Assembly: GCA_001557505.1 (NCBI GenBank)
Contig: LSAX01000007.1
Span: 992,001-1,056,000, forward strand
Length of the DNA: 64,000 bases
Reading direction: 5' to 3'
Source of the DNA: Reticulascus tulasneorum
Taxonomy: Eukaryota > Ascomycota > Sordariomycetes > Glomerellales > Reticulascaceae
The notes beneath the pieces are model-generated. The model saw only the letters and a program-made list of their open reading frames with translations, did not search any database and was not told the origin of the DNA. Shown piece by piece: positions 43,505 to 54,014 of this stretch. Every line of letters begins with the position of its first letter. The first letter of the stretch is position 1. The translations under genes and the position numbers were made by a program.

Positions 43505-46500
43505 CTAGGTTTGCGCTTCGGCTAACCGTATGAACCAGACGCGTCCCGAGTGACAGCCGAATGCAAAGGTCAAGCCTTCCGCTGCCACTGCCACTGCCGT
43601 TCGGGCTGGCCGATATTCCGGCGGCAGCCATAGAACTTCCTCTGTGCCTCTAACAATCCAACTTCTGTCGGAGCTGATGCCATAGCCTTGGAGACGAGCC
43701 TTGGAAGAAGTCCTGCTGTTATGCGATATCTCTGAGGATATAGACGGTTGGTCTAGTATAATTGCGCCGATTTCTGTAAGGAGACAGGTACCCGCATGAT
43801 TGAATGAGATTGCACTGAAAAGTGGTCGGCCAGTACTCAGTGTTTGTATGCATTTGCCTGTCGTCGTATCCCAGATCTTGGCCACGCAACCGTTAGATAC
43901 CGACGCGACTAGCGCCGAATCGTGAGAGAAGGCGACCGATTTGACGTCGCTTTTATGGCTCTCGAGCGTCTGTGTGCATTTGCCCGTTACCGTATCCCAG
44001 ATCTTGACGGTGCAATCGCCGGACGCCGATGCGACCAGCGCCGAGTCGTGCGAGAAGGCGACCGAGAAGACCTCGTTACTATGGCCGTCCTTGAGTATCT
44101 GCGTGCATTCGCCTGTAGCCGTATCCCATATCCTGACGGTATGATCGTAAGACGATGACGCGACTAGCGCCGAGTCGTGGGAGAAGGTGACCGAGGTAAC
44201 AGCTTCACTATGTCCCTTAAGCGTCGTACATTTACCTGTTGCTATATCCCAGATATTAACAGTACGATCGCTAGACGCCGACGTGACTAGCGCCGAGTTA
44301 TGTGAGAAGGCGGCCGATTTAATAGACTGATCACCATGACCCCGGAGCGTCTGCGTGCATTTGCAAGTTGCCGTATCCCATATCTTAACAGTTTTATCGT
44401 CAGATGTCGACGTGATAAGCGTTAAATCATGCGAAAAGGCGACTGAGTAAACAGAAGTGGTATGGCCTTCACGTTTTTGTGTGTTTTTGCCCGTGGCCAT
44501 ATCCCAGATCTTGATGGTACAATCGCCGGACGCCGATGCGACCAGCGCCGAGTCGTGCGAGAAGGCGACCGAGAAGACTAAACTAGAATGGCCCATAAAT
44601 GTCTGCATACATTTACCTGTCGCTGTATCCCAGATCTTGACCGTACGATCGTCAGATGCTGACGTGATTAGCGTTGAATCGTGTGAGAAGGCGGCCGACC
44701 TAACCCGATCACTATGGCCCTCGAGCGTCTGAGTACATTTGCCCGTTACCATATCCCAGATCTTAACCGTGTTGTCGTCAGATGCCGACGTGATTAGCGT
44801 TGAATCGTGTGAGAAGGCGATCGACCTAACCCAATCACTATGGCCCTCGAACGTCCGAGTACATTTGCCAGTTGCCATATCCCATACCCTAATAGTACAA
44901 TCTTTATATGCTGATACGACTAGCGCTAAATCATGTGACAAGACGGCCAAGAGACAGCTGCCGAGCTTGAGCATCTGTGTGTTTTTCCCTGTTGCCGTAT
45001 CCCATATCCCGACGGTAGAAGCACTATTCACCGACATGACTAGCGCTGAATTGCTTAAGAAGGCGACCGACGAAACCCCACCTCTATAGCCCCTGAGCGT
45101 CTGTATACATTTGCCCGTTACTGTCTTCCAGATCTTGACCGTGTAATCGCTAGATGCCGACGCGACCAGTGATGAATCGTGAGAGAAGGCAACCGAGTTG
45201 ACGGGACTGTGATGGCCCTTGAGCGTCGCACATTTGCCCGTTGCCATATCCCAGATCTTGACGGTGCAATCGCCGGACGCCGATGCGACCAGCGCCGAGT
45301 CGTGCGAGAAGGCGACCGAGGAGACCTCGTAAATATGGCCCTCGAGTGTCTTCGTGCAGGCAGTCCAATCATCATCCACGGCCGGCTTCGTAGTAATCCA
45401 CCCCGGCTCCTCCATTTTATATGTGTCTCTCGTAAGGGTACAAGCCGGGCTAAAAATGAGTGCGGAAACATATACCTGCAGAGGGGTGTTCGCAATTACC
45501 TGTTGGTATGTTTGGATGAATCGACGTGCATCTTGAACTCGATCGGCTAGCTGTGCTGCCCCCCTTATCTGAGGTCCTATTAGTAGGGCTACGCAATCAT
45601 GCCACTAGAGCATACCTTCACCAAGTGTTCGAGCCTCCCCATCCATAACATCCCTTCATGCATACTCCGAAGAAGACTGAGGGCCTCGAGCCAGTGAAGA
45701 TAGCCACGGCGGAAAAATCCATCGACCGAGCCACCGTCCTGGAGGTCATCGTTGGTGTCTGTCCCAAAGTCGCTATCGTGTAAGTGGTCGATCCAATAAA
45801 CACACGAATATCGTGCGGCTGCGAGGGGGTCTGGGTTGGGCACCTGGACTTGGTCGATGGGGAATCCCGGGGCGCTCAAGCCGTATATGTCCCGTCGAAG
45901 GGTATTGGACAGGGTCTCGAGCGATCGAGAGAAGATCATGCGGTGGCCGTCCTTAGGGTCGGAGGGCGAGACTTTATCAAAATTGCTTCTCAAGTAGTCC
46001 TTGGCCGACTGGTGGATCAGGTAGACCGTGTTATCCTTCAGTGTGAGAAAGGAGCCACATTTACCCACAATCGCCAGCGCCATCTTCGGTATTAAACCAG
46101 CGAGCACAGCAAGCTCGGGGAGAGAGAGGGGGCGATATACGAGAGCAGTAACCAGTAGCACGTTTTTGCAATACTGGGGGTCTCTCATCTTCCCACCGTC
46201 GATCTTGATCATCATATGATCGTACAGCTCGGACAAGCCGAGTGGCATCGTGCGGACAGTCTCGACAGCGTACCATCCCTCCACCGAGTGAAGCTCTTTC
46301 AAGACGAGAGCCACCCATAGAAAGGTATTCTCGCCTCGTTGACGGATCTCGGCAGTGACCTCTGTCAGCGTCTCTTCGTTGTACCCGGGCAGCCCTTGCA
46401 AGGTGGAGAGCTTGTGGTCGATATAGGCGTTGACAGGACCTTGTAGCTTTTGTGCATCCAGCTCCACTAGACTCCCTGTCGTGTCCGGATTCTGAAGCGC

Positions 46501-48395
46501 GACCTCCGGACGACTAGAGACTAGCCACTTCAACTTGTCCGAGAGAGCAAGGGAATTGGAGATAAGCCTGATAAGCTCCGGCAATCCCTGGTCGCACTCG
46601 TCAAGGGCATCGACGACAAAATAGGTAGGTAGGAATCTGGGATCTTTCAGCATGGACTTGAACACATCCGATAGAGCGACAAATGCGTTCCGGTCATGGA
46701 AGAGAGATTCGCCTATGTTCTCATACTTTGATCGCAAATGCGAGATGAGATGCGGTTGTTGAAAGAGGAGCAGCCAGAGCAGGGATCGCAGGCAAGCCGT
46801 CGCGCCGCGTAGAGCCTCGTCGCCCGTACCTTGGAAGAAGAAGTAGGAAATGCTCGGCGCTAGCGCAGAGGGTTGACCGCAGAGTTCACGGATGATAGCG
46901 ATCATCAGCATGGTCTTTCCCGTGCCGGCAGGTCCCTTGATCCACAACAGACGGCGTGCGTGGCGAACCGATTCACCCTCGTTCCAGTCTGTGAACACTG
47001 AGTACTCCTCCGTATTAAAGATCCACATACACGCGTCGTCTAAGAGTTCGTCCTTCTTGCTTTCGATAGTCCCCATGTCGGATTGGGGGTCCACGGCGAA
47101 GAGGGCTCGGAGGCATTCCTTGTTCTCGCCCTTCTCTTGAATCGTCTGCTGTTGCGCGATGAATCCTCGAAGGTCCTGGCGGATGTCCCCGAGCACGGAC
47201 TGTGCCTCTTGGCCCTGTACGACGAGCTGGTAAAGAGAGCTTTTATTGTACTCTCGATGGTACTGCAAGGAGAGGCTCTCGACAGAGGCTTCGGCATCCG
47301 TGACGGTGCGAAGATCGCTAACCCAGTCGTCCACATTCGCGAGGCCGCGGAGGAAGACGAGGCTTTGGTTCCGGTAGTAAGAGCGGACACTCTTCATCTG
47401 ATACAGGAGAAGAGCCTTGTATAACGTCAAGACCGTATCTTCGAGCCGCTGTAACACATATGCGAAGGAATCGCCCCCGACCTCAGTCTTGTCCCTGTTA
47501 AGAAGATGCTCCGTCAAGGCGCAGTACCAGTCCATTCGAGAGGCGACGTGAGCGATGCCTGCGAGGTTGGACGCTGTGGCGCTTCCGGGGTTCATGAGGA
47601 TCTAGACATGTCAGTCGGCCAGGGATCCAGGGCAGGCGCGGGACATGGTGGCTTACCTGCAGTCCAGCACAGACGCCAGCCCAGGGGAGCGCGGCTTGGG
47701 GGAAGTTCTGAACGACCAAGTCGACTATTCCCTTTGCCGAAAGGACGAGCATGGAGAATTCGCTGAGCCCTTGTGTGACCTTCGATGTCTTGGAGATCCG
47801 CGCCTGGCCTTCTTGCACGAGCATCTTCATATATCTCTGTCTGGTTTCCGGGCTCTCCAGCTCCGTCGAACTGTCAATTACTTCGGAATCCGGGGCCCCT
47901 GGGGTACCCGGCTTGATTACTTTAGTCAGGGTTGTTGTATAGGCAGCGACAAGTTCGGCAGTATCGTCGCTCTCTTTGAGATCGTCGTAGGCTGCGTTCC
48001 ACAGTTTCTGAGAAAGAGCTAGTGTCTGTTGCACTGGGTCTGCCACCAATTGAGGTGCCTCGGCTCCTGATGCCTGAGCAGAAGGCACCTGTGCCGTTTC
48101 GTTTGGCACAGTACTAGAAGCAGTTGACACCTCTTGAGTGGGTGCTGCGACTGACGGGCGGGCGGGAGCGTGTTGCTCTGTAGAGCCACTCGGCAACATC
48201 TTAGTGCTATCTCCTGCAATTCCATGTCGGAGAGTCGGGGGGTCCGCTGGGATTTGTAAGTCTCGCACTCATGTGCGTCCTAGGGCGAGGTCTCCGCATA
48301 CCTGCAGATGGCGCCGCGGACGGAGCCGACGATGTCGCGGCGCGCTCACCGAGGTCAGCCTTGCGTCGATTCTTGAAGGGGTTTCTCAAAGGCAT
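43505..48395 (-). CDS. NACHT-WD40 NLR (HET-E/HNWD type)
   Basis: Four exons (48395-48302, 48213-47657, 47601-45616, 45568-43505) give about 1566 residues. After a basic, Ser/Ala/Pro-rich start of about 90 residues comes the helical domain that precedes NACHT in fungal NWD proteins (LWNAAYDDLKESDDTAELVAAY onward in two parts). Walker A is GPAGTGKT (about 440-447) and Walker B is YFVVDALDECD (about 544-554). A linker with VQDARRFIQTYQQVIANTPLQ and WITTKPAVDDDW leads to twelve WD40 repeats of about 42 residues plus a degenerate one, and the end WLPPEYRPAR with FAFGCHSGRVWFIRL. These features define the HNWD/HET-E group, whose members control heterokaryon incompatibility in Podospora. No HET or HeLo effector domain is fused at the N-terminus. 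All introns are 47-88 nt and every junction keeps frame. The gene is divergent from the HET-domain gene next to it. Confidence 0.88.
43800..45360 (-). repeat. WD40-coding tandem repeat array (about 126-bp units)
   Basis: Twelve units of about 126 bp coding for the core SVAFSHDSALVASASxDxTVKIWDxATGKCxQTL, plus a degenerate last unit. Several units (for example those at about 44050-44140, 44490-44580 and 45250-45340) share long blocks of identical DNA, a sign of recent exchange between units. Confidence 0.82.
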
Positions 48396-49074
48396 AGCTT
48401 CGGACAGTGCCCTGAACGGGAAGAACGAACCAGATGGAGACAGCAGATGTAAAGATTGGACAAGTCGGCGCCCGACCTTCTGCGTGGTTAGCAGGGTAGA
48501 GAAAGCGAGAGCCCAACACCCAGCTGAACAGGGATCAGCCTCGCTCGGCTGCCAATGGAACCACGGGAGCAGCCGCAATGTCGGGATTGGACCCACAAAT
48601 TACCCCCTATAGTTAGACCTGCCGTGCATGATGAGACAGTGGGAAGTTAACGTCCCTCATCCGACCCTTCAAACATCTCAGGCCTTTTGCTGGAGAATAC
48701 TTATCTGTCCTTCAAACTCTCTCAGAATTTCTGCTGGCCAGCCTGAGACCGCACCGATTTAGTAGAATAAACGGTGAAGCTTGCCCCAACCGTAAGGAAG
48801 GGCAAGTTGAAGTCTTGCAAGATACCCAGTGTGCGAGAGATCTCCGACCAGTGCCTGTGTTCTTCCCTGATCGTGAGCTTCAGTCAGTTTCTTTACACAG
48901 ATCTAGGCTATTAGAAGAATTAGAAGAATTAGACTTTCAAGCTAATCGTCTTTACGACAGTTCGTCTACAAGAATCTAATTAAGTCTGTTTCAATCAGTA
49001 ATAATCAATCGTGCAGCTCCGCATTAAGCGACGAAAAAGAATACAGTATGACAGTCGTGTTTTGAGATCAAGAC
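48396..49074. promoter_or_regulatory. Shared 0.68-kb divergent promoter region of NLR and HET genes
   Basis: The start codons of the NACHT-WD40 gene (minus) and the WW/HET gene (plus) face away from each other across this interval. The half nearer the HET gene is A/T-rich and has a short tandem of ATTAGAAGA-type units at about 48910-48930. No open frame of its own. Co-regulation is an inference from the arrangement. Confidence 0.5.
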
Positions 49075-51641
49075 ATGGCAACCCCCGCAGACGGAACAGT
49101 ACTGCGGAGAAAAGAAGACGTGCCAGTGATTACCCCGGAGTCGCGTGAGCTCCCTGAGGGGTGGCGCTGGGAGCTTGAGCTGAGGCAGGATGCCATTCCC
49201 CTCCTTGTGAACGACAAGCTTCGAAAGTCTACGCTAGGGCTCTCTCCTGATTGGAAAATGTGCGAGATCGATGGGAGATATGCTTTTTTCAATATAAAGA
49301 CTGGCTCCACAACTTTCACCGATCCTCGTTTCGCACGCGATCTCATCAAAGAAATCTCAGAGCGCCTCGGCATGAAGAACTCGAGGTCGGCCCACAGCTG
49401 TGACCATTGCCAAAACATTGTTGTTGATCTCCAAACAAAATCTCTTCTAGGATCGAGAGACCCGCGGCCGTTTCGTGGCACAGAAGTGCAATGTGCTGAC
49501 AGTCTTCGAGATGTGGCCAGAGCCAAAACTGCTGGATGTCCGTTATTCCTCTATCTCTTTGAAGATGACTTGGATCTCGAAGATCCAAGCTGTCGAATCG
49601 ATGGGGTATTCCTTCAAGTGGGTGGCGAGCCCACTCGATTTGCAGAAATCAAAATGGCCTTGTCCAACTGGATAGATTCGGTTCTAGGCGTTGATGCGGA
49701 TGCAAATGTATGGAACGAGATGAAGAGGCGCAGGCTGGACTATTTGATATTCAAGACGAACCAAGATGGCGCCCCTGCATTACGGATTTGCAACACATGG
49801 GATGGTGAGTACATACGCGATGGGCTACGCATATGTAAGCAGTTCCGAGTCGACAAGCCGGCTGAAATTCTAATTTCCTTGGCAACCTAGACCCTGATCT
49901 CGTGCGTGACATGAGTGGCCCACTTTATGCCCCTGATGTTGGCAGCACGGAATCGTTTCGATGGCAGCGAGCACAGATTTCTCAGTGCAACGAGCACCAC
50001 CGTGATTGCCAAGAACGCAGATCAGTGTTATTGAACCAGAGGTTAGAGCTGTTGAAGCGCGGCTTAGACATTCAGACGAACAGACTTAGCGACGGAACGT
50101 TCATCCCCGACAAGTTTTACTTTGCCCCTACACGTCTCTTGGACGTGAGTTTGTCACCGAACGGCGTTCGCCTCATTAGATTGCGAAACCGAGGCGTTGA
50201 AGGACTAGACAGAGACCTCCAATGGTGTAGCCTCAGTTACGTCTGGGGCGGTGACCAGATTGTCAAAACCACCAGAGCTAACCTGGCAGCCCACTGCCGG
50301 TGGATTCCGTTAACGCACTTGCCTCCGACAATCTGTGATGCTGTCAAGGTGTGTCGAGAGTTGAATATTCAGTATCTATGGGTCGACAGTCTCTGTATTG
50401 TCCAGGACGACAAGGAAGACATGAAAGAACAGCTGAACGAGATGGCCGAGATCTACCACCTAGCATACGTCACCATCGTCGCGGCCTGTTCCAGCGGAGT
50501 TTGGCAGGGCTTTCTTCAAAATCGTGGCTACTTTTACAATGAGAGATCTCCACCCCCGATTCGTCTATCCTGTAAGACAACTGGAGAAAAGGAAAGCTCC
50601 CTAATCGCCTTTCCACTGCCCCTCCAGGCCCAACCTGCGTTGGCTGAGGACGCATGTCCTATAGAAGACCGAGGCTGGTGTCTACAGGAACGGATTCTTT
50701 CCCCCCGCGTTCTCTATTTCGGTTCTCGTGGGCTCACCTTCTTCTGCGATGCCGGCCAGTTCCGTGATCGCAACTGGTCCGACTTTTCAGTCCCTCGAAA
50801 ACGGAGGATATTTCATAACCCATATTCTCTAACCGAAAGTTGGTATGGGATCGTGGAGAACTATAGTGGACGCCAGCTTACCAATGTGCGAGAGGACAAA
50901 CTAAATGCTCTCTCCGCCATTGCGAAGCTCCTATCCATAGCAGATCGCTATGTGGCAGGGCTGTGGAAAAATGCCCTCCCAGTAGGCCTGGATTGGTACG
51001 TGATCCCGGGTCCTGGCTCCAAGAATCTGCGACCACGACCAAAAGATTACAGAGCCCCGTCGTGGTCTTGGGCGGCGGTGGATAGTAGGGTCAGATTCTG
51101 GCATTTTCACACTCTCCCACATGGTATTGAAGAAAATCCGTCGTTTATCTTGTCGGCAGCAAAGAGACGGATATGGGTGGAGAGTATCGAGTTTGCTGTC
51201 GAACTGGTCTCTGAAGACAGGTTCTTCGGCCCAGTTAGATATGCGGAGCTTAGGGTTACAGGCTATTCTGCGGTGGCAAGATTGGTGACTCGGAGATGCG
51301 AGGAGAATCTTGAGACCTACGACATGGTTTGCGACGGCGGGAATACTTTCCCTGCCTGGCCCGACACGACTGATGATGTGCCTTCTGGTTGTGAGGACCG
51401 CCGGATCGATAACCTGCTCGCTTTGGGTCTCTTTTGCGAGCATGCGGAAAATGAAGATGATGAAGACTCGCAAGATTCGGGGTGGACCGGTATTATTCTT
51501 CGTCCTGTTGGCGCGGCCTCTTATACCAGAGTTGGGTTCTTTAAGTGCTGTCTTGCGGAGCCTCATCCCAGGTCAGTGAGTAAAAAATGCCGTGGGAAAT
51601 TTTCCAACTTTTATAATGGTGCTGTTTTAACTATTATTTAA
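49075..51641 (+). CDS. WW-like plus HET-domain protein
   Basis: Two exons (49075-49804, 49891-51641) give 826 residues. Near the N-terminus is LPEGW (26-30), then a WW-like module: Trp60, GR (67-68), FF (71-72), TTFTDPR (79-85), in which the second signature Trp is Phe. A Cys-rich stretch (CDHCQN) follows, as is usual before HET domains. The HET domain (about 355-510) has SLSYVWGG, the block YLWVDSLCIVQDD, then EMAEIYHLAYVTIVAACS, and WCLQERILSPRVLYFG. HET domains mediate incompatibility cell death when activated; they have TIR-like features. The C-terminal half includes APSWSWAAVDSRV, also typical. The 3' end is ambiguous: a GTCAGT donor at 51572 and an acceptor at 51691 would replace the last 23 residues by RYCDKSGPRW, ending at 51722. 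Confidence 0.85.
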
Positions 51642-51769
51642 CTAATTAGTTAATTCACTTTAATTGCTTCCTACTATTATCTAACCTCTAGGTATTGTGA
51701 CAAGTCCGGCCCGCGGTGGTGACCCCGGCTTGTGCCGCTGTCGAACAGGATGAAGTGAAGCTAGAATAT
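51642..51769. other. 3' flank of HET gene
   Basis: Contains a good branch-acceptor pair (CTAACCTCTAG) that may be the end of a last intron of the HET gene. Confidence 0.4.
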
Positions 51770-51910
51770 CAATAAATCTGACGAATCTGGTCGCCATCGA
51801 CTCCCAGAATTAGATGCTTTCTAACTGCAGAATAGCTAATACTTGGCGAAGACAGGACGTCACTTTAAAAGTTGGAGCAGGAAGATAAGCTGGGATTCGT
51901 AGCAGTATCC
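51770..51910 (+). repeat. Module-flanking direct repeat, right copy
   Basis: Second, diverged copy of the sequence at 42950-43095, in the same orientation and 8.8 kb away. It begins about 130 bp after the annotated HET stop (about 50 bp after the alternative stop). Many of the differences are transitions, with A in this copy where the left copy has G at several places. Confidence 0.85.
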
Positions 51911-52279
51911 AAACATTGGTGCCCGAAGCATCGTCCCATATTAGAGGCCCTGAGCCGATCACTGAAGCTTGTTTATAAGCGATAGCAATATATTGAGCAT
52001 GCATGATACTGATTATTTGGCAGTATAGAAACGCTGATACATAACCCCTCCCCCCCCCCTCCCAAGTTTGACCTAACCCACATCCAACAACGCTTTCATC
52101 AAGTTCGTGTTTGTGGATAGGGCAGTTCGACTCACGATCATTTCAATGGGACATGAAAATACCACAACCACTCATATGCCACAACCCCCGACATCCCACC
52201 CCCTTGCATGCGAATGTAAAAGAATCACCAGTATGTAACGGAAACCCACAACCCAAATGTGTGAGAAACAGCCTCGCAT
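51911..52279. other. Intergenic
   Basis: Between the right repeat copy and the 3' end of the methyltransferase gene. Contains a C-rich run at about 52045-52065. No gene. Confidence 0.45.
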
Positions 52280-54014
52280 TTAGCTCGTGGGTGCTGCTGG
52301 CGCTGGCGCCGGCGCCGGCGTTGTGGTGGTCGGCGCCGCCTCTGGTTCAGGGGTGGGCTCGGTCGCCGGTACGTGCGGTGGCGCATCAGGTTTCTTCCCG
52401 TACACGACGTACCTTGAATGTGTCAGCACCATCATCAAGAGTCCTCGAATGAGGAAGCATGACTTACACAGGGAGATATGCATGGACCTTTGTGTCTCGG
52501 AGCGCCTGTCTCGCTTGAGCACAGAACACGGTGGCTTCCTCAAAACTCCAGCCCAGGCCTCTCGTGAACAACCCCAAAGTCAGTCCTTCCATCCCTTCAT
52601 TCAAGTTGGCGAAATACCACTGCCCAACTTCCTTGTAGTACGGGTCCTTTGGCCACGTGTTGATCGGCCATTTCAGCTGTCTTTCCACGATGTCCACGAA
52701 GCCTGCCTTCTCCATGAGTCCCTTGTAGGTCGGTGCCACGGTGAGCGGTCGCCCGAGCTTCGTGCTGGACTCGGCGAATAGTTGGCCGAGCTTGTTTACA
52801 ATATTGTCCTCCGGCATGGTGCCATCGTCGCATACGAACGGGAGGTGGATATCCTGCATCTCGATATAGCCGCCGGGCTCCAGGGCACTGTGGGATGGCT
52901 GGGTTAGCGTGCGAACGACGGCAATAAGAGGATAGGCACCAACTCACGCATAGGCTTTGTCGACATAGGCCTGGTAGTCTGCGAAACTCCCAGCAATGAC
53001 GCGGCTGAAGATGAAGTCGAATGGCTTCGTCCAAGTCCACTCCTTCTCGAGGTCGTCTACCTCGAAAATGCAGTTTGGTGGGACCCTATGGACCGCCATG
53101 TCAGCCGGGTAGGTGGAAGGGGAACCAAACGGGACTCAACTAACAGGGACGGCTGGATTGGGCTCAGGTCGACTCCAATGACCTGTTGCAGCTTTGTTAG
53201 GATGCTGTTCTACACGTGCGGCGGAGAAGTCAAAGGAGGGGAGTAGTGACCTCGGCCTCGGGGTGCAGGTCGGCTGCGCAAAGTCACAGAGTTAGTTACG
53301 GCGCCATAGATTTCCATTCGCGGACGCAGCTTGCAGAGACTGAAGGGGCATACCATATTCAACCGCCCAGATACCAGTCCCGGTTCCGGCATCCAACACC
53401 CGATTGGCTCCCTGGCTCTTGGGACAGAGGCACAATTCTCCTCGGAGGGTCAGAAGAAAGAGGTTGTGTTGCAGGTCTAACAAGGAAGAAGTTAGCCCAC
53501 GAATCATGATCCCAGCAGGCGTCGTATGACATACCAAGGCGTTCGCTCTCCGCTTCGTCGTTCGGGTACGCATATTCTAGTCCCGATGTCAGTAATCCGG
53601 TAGCCCTTGGTCATCGTTGTGGATCTGAGGGTGATCGGTACGCACTGCCAGAGCTCATGGAATGGTAGGTTCTGCCATTCTCGACCTGATATCGCATAAC
53701 ACTGGATCGCAGCGACGTCAGCGAGCTGCCGGCTTGCTGTTGTAGTGGACGGCGTTAGCGACAGCGTCCAAATAGAAGCATGCCAAGCTTGGTAACCGCT
53801 TGACAAACTATGGAGTCGTCGTCTCTCGCGACCGCAAGCAACCTCGAGTTGACTTTGGGGGGTCCACGTACAACTGAGACAGCCGAGTCATTGTCGTCGA
53901 AAGTATCGGCGACCTGTCAAATCGGAGATTAGCCCACCTGGTCCACTCCCCACGTGCCGCGCCAGACTTTCGACTTACAATAGCGCCCTCCTCCTGGGGA
54001 TTGTTGTCCGCCAT
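52280..54014 (-). CDS. LaeA-like SAM-dependent methyltransferase
   Basis: Ten exons on the minus strand (54014-53979, 53913-53872, 53736-53646, 53576-53535, 53476-53354, 53273-53251, 53182-53145, 53085-52948, 52887-52468, 52412-52280) give 361 residues. After a short acidic start come TSLRSSVMRYQVENGRTYH and KYAYPNDEAESERL, the usual lead-in of this family. The SAM site is VLDAGTGTGIWAVEYADLHP (motif I), VIGVDLSPIQPSLVPPN follows, then FDFIFSRVIAGSFADY and LEPGGYIEMQDIHLPF. The group includes LaeA, a global regulator of secondary metabolism, and many cluster-resident methyltransferases. The tail is Pro/Ala/Thr-rich (TTTTPAPAPAPAAPTS), coded by GGCGCC-type repeats. Exon 6 is only 23 nt. All junction phases agree, which supports the model although each exon is short. 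Target is unknown. Confidence 0.85.

Noticed and set aside
43922..45550. Several plus-strand frames within the WD40 array
   Set aside because: They repeat with the same period as the WD40 units and are antisense shadows.
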